This document shows, piece by piece, positions 1 to 62,290 of a stretch of 64,000 bases of DNA. The translations under genes and the position numbers were made by a program. The stretch is taken from positions 22,501-86,500 of the forward strand of contig NC_091247.1 in assembly GCF_042477335.2 (NCBI RefSeq), written 5' to 3'. Under the pieces are notes generated by a model. That model did no database searches and had not been told where the DNA came from. It was given only the letters and a program-made list of their open reading frames with translations. The stretch comes from Ovis canadensis (lineage: Eukaryota; Chordata; Mammalia; Artiodactyla; Bovidae). Within the stretch, counting starts at the first letter, position 1; each line of letters starts with the position of its first letter.

Positions 1-200
1 TCCAGATGTGAGTCAGACCATAAAGAATGCTGAAGAGAAAGGTGCAACAGAGGATGAGATGGTTGCATGGCAACACTGACTCAATGGACACAAGTTTGAG
101 CAAATTCCATGAGAATGTGAAAGACAGGGATGCCTGGCATGCATCCGTCCACGGAATTGCAAGGAGCTGGCTATAAATGAGCAACTGAACACCAACAACA
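1..200 (+). mobile_element. BovB (RTE) LINE 3' fragment, diverged
   Basis: The stretch around 'gaggatgagatggttgcatggcaacactgactcaatggacac' matches the BovB 3' end seen intact at 30730-30890, but is more diverged. It continues past the left edge. Confidence 0.75.
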
Positions 201-700
201 CTTAGCTGGAAACTGTACAGAATGAAATTACTGTCGATGCAAACTTTAAAACTTAAACCAACTTACTCAAAAATTTTTATAGACAAATTTTAAATGCAAA
301 ACTATTCAAATTTATAGATTTTGTCATACAGATCATGAGCGTTGAGTTTTAACACAACACAAAAAGACAATCCACAAATAAAGAGCAAAGAATTGCATGG
401 ACTTTATAAAATTTAAGATTTCTACTCTGTGAAAAGCCATATTCAGAAAATCAAATTACAAGCCACAAAGTGGAAGAAAAAAATTCTGCAAACACACAGC
501 TAATAAAGACTCTGCCTCAAATATGCAAAGAACTCTAACACAAACAACCCCATTAAAAACAGGCAGAGATATGAACAAACACCTGGCCAAAGATATACAC
601 GTAGTATACAAAAATATACTGAACAGCATACACAAGTAGGCAATTACAAATTAATACAAGGAGATACCCCTGTGCACCTATTAGGACTCTTGTGCTTTGT
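201..700 (+). mobile_element. Old L1 ORF2 3' fragment
   Basis: AT-rich sequence with the L1 pattern 'agccatattcagaaaatcaaattacaagccacaaagtgg' and 'aaagaactctaacacaaacaacccc'. It is non-coding and diverged; the right limit is uncertain. Confidence 0.6.
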
Positions 701-1089
701 TTATCTTGAAATCTTGTGGCTGGGCCAATAATAAAAACTGACACAAGACAGATCAAAAGAGGTAACAGAAACAAATGCAATTCCTGCACACAGAGGTCTC
801 ATAGAAATGAAACCTAAGTAGTCAAAACAGGCAGGAAAAAGCGCTCACATATGGAATGATGTCAAAGGAAACAGGAGCCAAAGGAAAAGAAATATCAACA
901 CCCAAAACATAATAAATTAAGCAACCAAATACGATAGTGCTGGATTATAACCAAAGGCTTAACCTAACTATCCAAGTATCCACACTAGTAAAAATTAATG
1001 GCTGCACAGGTATTTTATCAATGAGATTGGATAGAACCCTTTTATTCAGGAAAATTCCAGAGAGTTGATGGGATTAAATTGAAATCTCA
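701..1089. other. Unassigned AT-rich stretch
   Basis: Nothing recognised. It may continue the L1 fragment on its left. Confidence 0.5.
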
Positions 1090-1857
1090 GGAGATGAGAC
1101 CAGAGGCCAAGCCAGGGATCTGACTAAATGGCTGGGCTGCCCTGCAGGATTATCAGGAATCCCAGCCTTTGCTGGCAGAACTACATGAAAGCAATGCCCA
1201 TTATTTTCATGGAGTCATTGCTGACCCTCAGGAATCCCCCTGAGGAAGGGACTTTTAAAGTTGAATTATTCCTTCCAGAAAAATACCCAATGGCAGCGCT
1301 TAAAGTAGATTCCATGACCCAAAATTATCACCCTAGTGTAGACACGTTGGGAAGAATCTGTTCAGATATTCGGAGAGACAAGTGGCCCCCAGCACTGCAG
1401 CTCCACACAGTTCTGCTGTTGCTCCAGGCTTTGTTAAGCGCTCCCAGTGCAGTGATCCATTAGTGAAGATGGAGCAGGGCAGTGGGAGACCAACGGAGCC
1501 CAAGCCGCACAGACAGCTGAGCACAGACTGGACTATACGCCGTGAACAGTGTTTAAACTGACCCGATCATCAAGTGCCTCACTTCTCCTGTTGTGCCAAG
1601 ATTTCTTTTTTTTTTTTTTTTTTGGCATTTAATGAACACAGAAGCATTACAGAATAAAAACCTAGACATCCTCAGTCTTTTGGTGATTAAATGTACATCA
1701 GCAAATCTATGTCTTGTCCTGACACACGGTTGTAAAGCATGAATAGAGCCTAGAGGTATCATATGGATTGTTGCAAAACATTTAAAAGCAGTGGCCCCTC
1801 TCTGCTTCTATTCATTTCCCCTGTCATAGTGTAAGTACAAAGCACTGGAAATGAACT
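1090..1857 (+). pseudogene. UBE2N: UBE2N processed pseudogene (with 3'UTR)
   Basis: This is a retroposed copy of the K63-linkage ubiquitin-conjugating enzyme UBC13. The frame starts MAGLPCRII, and later carries [18 protein letters not shown] and [10 protein letters not shown] in the right order. It has no introns. A short internal deletion follows the first ~12 codons, so the following residues are out of frame. A second frame break follows QALLSAPS, and the original stop falls near 1557. Sequence after it follows the UBE2N 3'UTR to about 1857, interrupted by a T17-18 run, and ends where a SINE was inserted. The catalytic-cysteine motif GRICLDI is changed to GRICSDI. It cannot make a full enzyme. 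Confidence 0.88.
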
Positions 1858-2082
1858 GGGCTTCCCAGCTGGTGCTAGTCATAAATGACCCACCTGCGAA
1901 TGCAAGAGACTTAAGAGCCTAGAGTTTGATTCCTGGGTTTGGAAGATCCCTGGAGGAGGGCATGGCAACCCACTCCAATTTTCTTGCCTGGAGAATCCCA
2001 TAGACAGAGGAACTTGGTGGGCTATAGTGCATAGGGTTGCAAAGGGCTGGACACAGCTGAAGCGACTTCACACGCACGCGCT
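1858..2082 (+). mobile_element. Bov-tA type SINE
   Basis: Starts gggcttcccagctggtgcta (tRNA-derived head) and ends in the BovB-like tail 'ggacacagctgaagcgactt'. Full-length form with scattered substitutions, inserted at the end of the UBE2N pseudogene. Confidence 0.9.
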
Positions 2083-2142
2083 GCAAGTGACATAGCTGTC
2101 AGGGTCAGCTGCAGCAGTGTGCGTGCTGTCTTTACTTTAGTG

Positions 2143-2470
2143 TCTTTTTTTTTGTCAAGGGGAAGGTCATTTTATTTCCATTTTACGGGCTCCTTTCCAC
2201 ATTTTTATGGTGCTCGAGGTTCATTTGTTAAAAGCAGCTAACCAGTTCTTTAGAATACGCTCTCTAGCTTCATTTTGATGTCATAGGCGGACAAGTTTGA
2301 TTGTTTGAACCAAAATGGGAACACAAACGTCAAAGCCATTGTGACCCTGCTGCCAAGCGTAGGGCCTCCCTCCAAGAAAAAGCTTGTGACCATTTTCATG
2401 GCCTATTTGGAAACTTCTGTAAACCTCATGTTGTAGCAAAATATTTTTCGCTTTTCTATTTCTAAAATAA
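2143..2470 (-). pseudogene. Unidentified retroposed transcript fragment
   Basis: On the minus strand a 49-codon frame (MKMVTSFFLEGGPTLGSRVT ... IKMKLESVF) stops near 2260. It is followed by 3'UTR-like sequence with GGAAATAAAATGACC and, about 19 nt later, an A9 run at 2143-2151. Signal followed by an A tail without introns indicates a 5'-truncated processed pseudogene. I do not recognise the parent gene, and the coding frame itself may be fortuitous. Confidence 0.45.
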
Positions 2471-2720
2471 ATAGATAGATAGAAATCTCATATGCAGGAG
2501 GATTTTAAATACATGATAGACACATTCAGCCATCCATCAAGGGAGTGGAGCTACAAGCCCTCTCCTGAAGTGTGGGCTCCACATAGTGACTTTCTCCTAT
2601 GAAGGGCACTGAAAAAGGAAAGTCTAAGAAACTGTCAAGGACAAGGAAAGTTAGAGAGTCCTGATGACTACATATCATGTGGTACCATGGATGGAAGCCT
2701 GGGACAGAAAAAGCTTGAAT

Positions 2721-2911
2721 GAAAGTGTGGGTCACAGTCGTGTTCAACTCTTTGCGACCCCCACCAGGCTCCTCTGTCCATGGAATTCTCCAGGCAAGAA
2801 TACTGGAGTGGGTTGCCATTCCCTTCTCCAGGAGATCATCCCTACCCAGGGATCAAACTCACATCTGCATTGCAGGCGGATTCTTTACCGTCTGAGCCAC
2901 TAGGGATGCCC
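2721..2911 (-). mobile_element. Bov-tA type SINE, reverse
   Basis: The plus strand reads the reverse complement of the SINE: 'tcgtgttcaactctttgcgaccc', 'gaatactggagtgggttgcc', and the end 'gtctgagccactagggatgccc'. Confidence 0.9.
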
Positions 2912-5240
2912 ATAGTAAGGTATCACTATTTGTTCATTAGTTGTAAGAATTAGATTAAAAAAATTAAAAAGAGGAGAAAATAAAAATCAAACAAGAGAAA
3001 CCTATGGTCTCACAATGGCAACCGAGAGGAAATGAGTGATTTGCCAGTGAAAACACACACTGACATGATGAGCTCTAAAATACAGGAGACACAGACCAAC
3101 TAACCCCCCACTGGTTCTCCTCTCATTATTCTGGGATTTTATGCTCCTGGGACAGGGAAGGGGCAGAACACCTCCAAACAGCAGGTGTCTGGCAGGCCCC
3201 CTGAGATCTCAGCCCACCCAGTGTCTGCACCCCCCCCCAGATGTGCCCCCACCCAGTGCAGACACCATGCGGAGGGAGACTCAGAGAGTACGGATTCCTG
3301 TGAGTCAGCGAGGACTTTTCTGATCCCTAGGGACTGGACATGCTTCCGAAGTAAAACAATTAAATATATTTTAAATGGTAGAAATAAAGTAGTATTGGGG
3401 GGGGGGTTCTTTTTTTTACAATTTTTTTTTATTTTTTTATTATTATTATTTTTTTAATTTTAAAAGCTTAAAGTCGTATTTTTAAGTGGCAAGTTTAAGA
3501 GCGGGCTGAGACCTGGCAGGTCAAGACACTCACACTCTCACAGCGTGACCTGCTGTCTCTCCAACCCTTTGTCCTGCTAGATGACTCTGGGGGGCCCCAT
3601 TCACAGGCACGCTTTCACTCACTGTCTCTGGGGCCTCCAGCAACTCCAGGCTGACACCACTCACCGTCCATGCTACTAGAAAAGGTTTCTCCTGCCCTTG
3701 TGCTCCGTGGACAGCTATGGCTTTGAATGCCATTGGTCTAACTTGGGTCATATTATCATCTTTGAACCCATCAGAGCACCCAGAGGATGGAACCTAGGAT
3801 TGTCTAAATGTGGATTATATGGCCATCTTCAAGGTGGGTGGAACGTGGGGTCAGCTCTCTGAAAACACTCATAGTAGAAGCAGGTGAGAAGTTCCCTAGG
3901 GAGAGCTGAGGCTCCGGGCTTTGACTCAGGAACACGCTGGCTCAAGGAAAGCAGCAGCCTCCACATCACTGACAGCCCTGGAGCAGCAGTGGGACGCGAG
4001 GGCCACGGGAGGAGGGCTGACTGAGGGTCCAGAGCTGCGGCCACCCGTCCAGTGCCCTTGTGGTCGGCCCTTCCATGACAGCAAGAAGCCCTCCACTTGC
4101 AAAAGGCACAGGCCTCTCTCACGTCCCTTTTGGTGGGCGCCTGGGAGCCACACCTGCCCCCGGCCGCATCGCCCACCCAGCCCCCACAAGCAATGCTGCG
4201 CCTTCATCCAGTCTCCTCCCTCTCTTACAAAGAGCAGAGACTCCTTGCTCAGTGAAGCAGTCGGAGGCTCAAGGGTTGCTCCATATCACGGAATCCAGGA
4301 CTGGCAGCTCTCGGAGCCCACATGGGTGCAGGTGGTTCCCCGAGACCAGGCAGCCTCAGCGAGAACCTCCCCTGAGGAGGCACAGCTGCCCCCATATCTT
4401 TGAGTCGTGATGAGTATGAGTATCAAAATCTGTGACACCTGGCAGGCCAAAGGATTGCAGGGCCATGGTCTGCTGGACGGTTGTTGTGAACGAGGACACA
4501 CAAATGTTTAGAGTGCTATTGCCTCTCTTGGCAGGCTACAAGGCTGTGAGAGGGAGACCCTTTTCTCAGCCACATGGATGTTGGACACTGAAACATCCCG
4601 ACGGCTTGTCCACACTGCCCAGGTAGCTGTTCAATGGCCCAGAAGCACGGTCAGCTCGGTAACTGGCTACAAAGGCTTGACAGGGACCAGGATCACCTGA
4701 GCAGGCAGGCCACAGTTGACTGAACGGTCAGAGGTCAAGGCTGCCCTGAGACTTGACGTCCACTGACGCCCACTCCAATGGGGCACGGGACGCCTGGGGC
4801 CTCAGAAGGGCCCCGCCAGCACTCGGGAGGCGGCACCTGAGGGCTGCTCAGTCACTGCAGCGAGTTCTGTGTGAGCTCCCACGTGACCACGGAGTGCCCT
4901 CGGCCGGGCCGCGCTGGGCCTGGTGCTGTCCAGCCCGAGTGCGGCAGGCACCGCCCTCCCCAGGCCACACGGTGGGAGGAAACCCTGTGGACAATACCAA
5001 CCTGCTGAGGCCCTAACAGCCGCTGACCCAGGCTGAGCTGGACTTGACACTGTCGGCGACCAGAACAGACATTTCATTCTTCTGCCCCAGATTTCAGGAC
5101 TCAGAAGTAGACGACCAGCGCTCCAGGTCAACCCCACCTCCACAAGCAACCCAGGGAAAGTCCTGTTCATCCCAGAGGCCTCAGAGTTATGGAGGAGAGG
5201 GAAAGGGGGCCTGGGCCAGTTATGCCTAACCCCAACATTG
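2912..5240. other. Subtelomeric unique sequence, no gene recognised
   Basis: It contains a G9 run and T/AT-rich low-complexity sequence at about 3399-3463, and GC-rich sequence at 3840-5240 with only short, unconvincing frames. No splice-supported exon or RNA gene was found. Confidence 0.6.
3399..3463. repeat. Low-complexity G run and T/ATT-rich tract
   Basis: G9, then T-rich sequence with a (att)n core. Confidence 0.85.
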
Positions 5241-6130
5241 TTACAGCAACTCAAACACCCACATCTCGACCATTAACCCTAACACTAACCCTCTAAACCC
5301 ACCCTCCTACCTCTACACCTAAACCCTAATACTCCTTAATCCCTTACCCCAAGATACTGGACTGAACCCCGAAAACCCCAACCCTGACCCTGACTCAGAC
5401 CATCTAACCCTAAACCTAACCCCAACCCTGACCCCAACCCTGACCCTGACTCAGACCATCTAACCTAACCTGACCCTAACCCTAACCCTGACCCTGACCC
5501 TGACTCAGACCATCTACCCTAACCCCTGACCTCTAACATACATCCTTCCACTCTGGCTCCCCAAAACCTCCTCCTCTTACTGTTCCCTCTAATTCTGTCC
5601 CTGACCTCCAAACCCTGATCCTGACCCTACCTTCTAACCTTGAGCACTGAGCCTGAATCTCTGAACCTTACACTATCCCTAACCCTAACCTCGGACCTGA
5701 CCATTGTCCTACACCGCCCTTGACTCTAAACACAGGCCCATATCAGAACAGGCTAAAAATCTGAACCCTGCTCCAATCCCTTTTCCCAGCATAATCAGAA
5801 CCTTAATGTTTATTTTTCTGTGAACCTAACACTGCTCATGTATGTCTTTTCTAAATGAACTCTAAACTGAACAAAATCTTAATTTTTACACCCACATAAC
5901 CCTATATTGTTAGTGGTCATATGGACAAACCCTTTGCCTATACCTAACCCTAAACCCTAACTCTTAACCCTAACTCTCTCAAACCTAACTCAAATCTAAC
6001 ACTGTCACTCTGACCTCTAACCACTAATGTAGCTAACCCTAACCCCAAACCTCAGCCAATGCCTGCTCATCCCCAACCTGAACCTACACACCACTATATT
6101 CCTAACCCTAAAAGATAACCACATCCCCTC
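5241..6130. repeat. Degenerate telomere-like tract (CCCTAA/CCCTGA)
   Basis: About 0.9 kb in which variants of CCCTAA recur on the plus strand (CCCTGACCCTGA, CCCTAACCCTAA, CCTCTAACC, CCCCAACCC), strongest at 5385-5530, 5940-5995 and 6030-6060. The C-rich strand reads left to right, the orientation of a telomere lying to the left. Non-repeat sequence is interleaved, so it is an interstitial, decayed array. Confidence 0.85.
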
Positions 6131-6349
6131 TAAGGCCTAACCCTGGCTCTCCCAGCCACAGGCCTACCTTGATCCCCACCCCGAAGCTGAGCTAACCCTT
6201 GCATCTTAACCAGGCCCAGAGCAAGCTGAAGAGGTTTCAGCCTCTTCTGAGCTCTGCTCGCTGCGCACTCAGCCACATGCCCACAGGGACAGCTCGTGTG
6301 TCTGCCTCCACAGCCCCTGCATACATCATCCAGCAGCATGGTGGGGTTT

Positions 6350-8831
6350 TGTTTTTCATTTTTTGCTAAGTTTTATTTTAATCCAAGGACTTTGCTTCAT
6401 ACAAAATGTCATTGTAGAAACAACAGCAGAATCCAAAGTGTGGCTGATAAATATTCCTCAGGCAGCAAACTAGTCGGTCACAGAGTTTTTTTAAAAGTGA
6501 GTCCCAGCTGTGTTGCATGGTCGGGAATTCTCTTTTTTTTTAACACTGTTCTTAAATATAAAGTTTTGCAACAAACCTTTGATTTATATCAAATATAATT
6601 AAAAATTAACAAAGGAATACATTGTATCAAAAAGTACGAAGATATCCATTTCATGCACATACTGGAATATATGTATATATGTCTATATTTTACGTGCACA
6701 CATAACTGGTTCAAACTACAGCCACTGCTTGACTGGTTCCAGGTGCAGACAACTGGCGGATGCATTTCAGATTTGGCAACTCGCTATGAGACTTTGAGGG
6801 GAATGTGATAGCTGAGAAGAGACAGCACAGAAACAAAACACAGAGTTGGGAAAACAAGACACAGTGTCCCCCGCACTCGCTGTAATCTTACCACTTCCAT
6901 GGTCTGGAAGGGTCCAGACAGACCAGCAAAGCTGTGTGGGACTAGCAAAGTGGATTCTCTGCCCAGTATGGCCTGGGGAAGCAGCTATGGTTCAGCACAG
7001 AATGAATACATTCAAAATAACATGGGCTGGGGGACCAGAGACGGAGCATCAGTACCAAGATGCACATCCTTCCGCTTTGCAACCGGAGCCAGTGACCACA
7101 TGCACAGTCGGCGATTCTGGCTTTCGCTGTATTCCAGTGGAGTAAAATACTCTGTTATCTTAAAGTTTCAGAGTGTTGTGCCTTCGAGTAAGGAAATTCT
7201 AAAAAATGGTTTGGTCACAATCATGCTGAAACCCTAGAACAGGTGGCGGTCTTGTGTGTTTTATCTCTGTTAAACGTGTGTCTTTTGTTGCATAGCCCTA
7301 TGGGTTAATGGCATCCACTCACTGGGACACACAGACACGCACACACACATCACACACCAAGCTTCTTCAGGAGAATCACGGGGTGAAAGCCAATGAGAAC
7401 ACTCAAACGATCCAGCAGAAACCCTCTCACACTTCAAAACGCAGAGCACATGCCCGGATCGGCTCAGCTCGATGCTCCCTTTGTTCGCGAAGCAGAGGGT
7501 CTCCCGGTGTGTTATGGACCACATCCTCACTGCGGTCTCCGTTTTGAACGTGGCCCTGAAGCTGGAGCTCCTTACGCTGCCTGCTTTCCCCTGTCTCATG
7601 CCAGAGCCAGTGGGGGCTCAGACGCCCAGCGCAGCAGCCACAGCCGAGCTGCTCCTGCACCCGATCTCCAGCCACGGTTCAGCGTGGTTCCCATCTGCCC
7701 TCGTCTGCTCGGACCTGGGCACCTCTGCCCCTACTGTGCCACCTCCCCCTCCGCACCAGCCTCCCCCCAGGGAGCCTTCTGGGGAAAGAAACTCGCACAG
7801 CTACGGAGATTGCACCCTGCCTCCCTGAGAATCGAGTGGAGAGCGGACTGATCGCCCACACGGGCCTCTCTCCACACGCCCTGCAGCCTCTCCACTGGTC
7901 TGAGGAAAAGGGGCAACAGCCACTTCATCCCAGCTACGACCAATCTCCTGGGTGTTTTCTGCATGTTCTCCAGTACGTCCGCCTTCTACTCAGCTGCTGT
8001 TTGGAATAGTCTCCACAAAGCCCGCTTGTGGTGATGGGCCCCTGGGAGCCTGTGTGAGGGGCTCGGAGGTCAGGCACTTGGTCGAGAGCAGCGGGAGCTG
8101 GGTGGTCCTGTTGGCCGCTTGTACTGGACACAGAGCATCTCCTCGAGCAAGCCAGGAACACACATCCTGAAAGGCTGAGCTCCTCCTACAGGCTGGATGC
8201 TTCACAGCTATGGTACTGTTCCCTTCCCCATTATTCTGGTTGGTTAGTTTTGACTGAGCACATAGAGTCGACAGAAGAGTGAAGGGCGTTGCGACTGAAC
8301 ACCGAAGCCAACACCGGGAATGCCGTCCAGGTTCGGCCCTGCGAGGGCTGGCTGTCGGGAGAGGGCCGTGTCTGCGCACGTTTCCAGTGCTTTCTGCCAC
8401 TTCAGGCATGAAGGGCGCCCGGACTGTTGGTGTGAGGGTGCTGACGAGACCTGCTCCGGTCACCGCTGACTGTCCTGAGGTCTCACCTGCTCCTCTGTTC
8501 CACACATTTGGATAAAAGATGATCCCTATGAGAGTCAGACTTCCTACGGAACGGTCCCAGCACACACCCTGGATGCTGGGTTCTTCACCGGGTCCCCCTC
8601 AGCACACACAGCCACGTCCTGTGTGGGGTCTGTGCCGAGACCCAGGGAGGCAGCGTGGGAGGGGTAGAGAGGGAGCAACCTCCCTCTACTAACCGCTCGT
8701 CCCACTGGAGGAGGAGAGACGGGGCAGGCCCTCCTCCCAGGGCTGCTGCCCACCTCGGTGCCCCGAGCGCCCCCGGGGCCCAGCACGGATGATAAAACTC
8801 ATCACCTGGACGCGCCCGCCGGGCGGTGCGG
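6350..8831 (-). other. CACNA1B: CACNA1B 3'UTR
   Basis: This is the sequence from the stop codon to the best polyadenylation signal, about 2.5 kb. It contains no splice signals that I could support, no SINE or LINE, and no open frame of interest. The 3' limit is inferred from AATAAA at 6372-6377 with cleavage assumed 10-30 nt downstream, so the left edge is approximate. Confidence 0.7.
6372..6377 (-). terminator. CACNA1B: Candidate poly(A) signal AATAAA of CACNA1B
   Basis: The minus strand reads CCTTGGATTAAAATAAAACT. The following 30 nt is A-rich, then comes a TG-containing stretch. It is the only good AATAAA I noticed between the stop codon and the telomere-like tract. Confidence 0.65.
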
Positions 8832-60420
<51,589 letters not shown>

Positions 60421-60746
60421 CTACAAGCACAAAGGCCACCAAGTTAGGGGTGCAACTCATAGACTCACACCATGCAGGTAACCCCTGGGCAATATCCGCC
60501 AAGCTCCAGCCCCACAGGCTCGTGGACCCACCAGGGAAGGGCATGAGGCCAAGAACACAGCTTCACACGAGGCCTCATCTGATCACAGCCAGATTACCAC
60601 TGAAGTGGGCGATGCCGGGCTGAGCCAGCTTTGAGGATCCGGCTGTCTGCTGCAAAGACCCAGAGACCCTCCCTCACCTCTCCCTCCACCAGGGTCTCTG
60701 GGGAGCAGCACCAAGCCTGGTGGGCGTCCCTGGCTGTGGACACCTT

Positions 60747-60976
60747 TGCCTCCCTGTGCGTGTGAATGCTCAGTCGTGCCTGACTCTTTGCAGCCCCACA
60801 GACTGTAAACCCGCCAGGCCCCTCTGTCCATGGGATTTCCCAGGCAAGAATACAGGAGTGGGTTGCCATTTCCTATTCTAGGGGACCTTCCCAATCCAGG
60901 GATTAAACTCGAATCTCTCACGTCTCCTGCATTAGCAGGCGGACCCTTTACCTCTGCGCCCCCTGGAAAGCCCTCT
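60747..60976 (-). mobile_element. Bov-tA type SINE, reverse
   Basis: 'tgaatgctcagtcgtgcctgactctttgcagccc' through 'gaatacaggagtgggttgccatttcc' and 'ccagggattaaactcgaatctc' to 'ctctgcgccccctggaaagccc'. Full-length reverse complement. Confidence 0.9.
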
Positions 60977-61829
60977 GCCTTCCTAGGGGCTGTTAATCTA
61001 GATACTCTAACGATATCAAAGGCACCTTCAGCCCCAGAGACCAGGGCCAGTAGGCTCTCCCATCCCAGTTCATGGCTCACGCCTCAAGAAAAGGTATCCC
61101 GGGCTGCCCTGCAGGCGGCTCAGGCAGGGCCAGCAGGCAGCAAAGAGAGGGCCTGTCTGGCTTGCAGCCACTCTCCAGAGCCTGCTGGTCGGGCTTGGCT
61201 GCACAGGACGCTGACCCAGGGAGGACGCAGCACTCCCCTCGTCCGCACCCTCGGCGGCGCCTCACTCCTGGCTCCCCCGTCCCTAAAGGGCATCTTCTGC
61301 ACGCAGCACCCCTCCCCCACGTGGCAGCCATGAGTCAACTCCCCAGGGGTGAAAAGGCTGTGACCCCTGTGCTTTTAAGCAGACTGTGCTCTTCAGGCAC
61401 AGTGCGTTCCTCACAGCACTGCTTCATTCCTAACTGTACTGAGGTATGTTTCGATTTTTCAAGTAATGATTCCTGAGACCCCAGGGGTATCAGGGAGACA
61501 GTGCACTGACTCAGAGCCAATGCCCACCACCCACCTCCCTTTTACTTCTTGGAAGAAGCATATAAGCAGAGATGAAGGTGATTCCCTCCAGTCTTCTCCC
61601 CCGACTGCTGGTCACTCTGAAGTCCCACAGAGAACGAATGGGTGAGCCAGAGGAAAGAGCCCTGGGCGGAATGTGCAGCCTGCTCGAGCGGCAGCAGCCA
61701 CAGTGCTCTGTGGACTGCCAGCTGCCACCACCCAGCGCCATTCGCTTCCTGGCCGCAGGCATGGTTATATAGCATCATCTTCTAAGAAAGCAACTGGGCA
61801 ATACTTATGCAAAGCCCTAAAACAATTCT

Positions 61830-62290
61830 GTTTATTGATTTCATTTGCACAAGATTATCTCCTAAGGAAATCAAGCACACAAACATTTGTCTTCACAAAG
61901 GTGTTTGTTATCAGTTCTTTTACAATAATAAAAACTGTGAAACATAACCACAGGAGATCAACCAAGTGTGCAACAGCTACAGGAAGCATCGTCCTGTGAC
62001 TACTAGAGGGCCCATACAAATAGCTTAAATGACAAAAGCTTATGATAAGGTTAAAAAAAAAAAAGGCAGGCTAACACTTGTATATACCAGATAGATTCAC
62101 CTACGAAAAATAACATATACAGGGGGAGGAACACCACCCAAATGACAGGAACTGCTGTGGTCTCTGAAGGCTTTCCAGTGACAATTTTAATTCTCTTCAC
62201 TATACTGTTAACATTAAAATATTTTTTTCTCTCTGATGAGCATGTATAACTTTTAAATTAAGAAAACATTTATAAATTTAAAATCACAGC
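61830..62290 (+). mobile_element. L1M-like 3' end
   Basis: 'gtgtttgttatcagttcttttacaataataaaaactgtgaaacataacc', 'acttgtatataccagatag' and 'gatgagcatgtataacttttaaattaag' follow an ancient L1 3' end. Non-coding. Confidence 0.55.

Noticed and set aside
5241-6130. True chromosome end
   Set aside because: The repeat is degenerate and 5 kb of ordinary sequence with a SINE, LINE and pseudogenes continues on its left.
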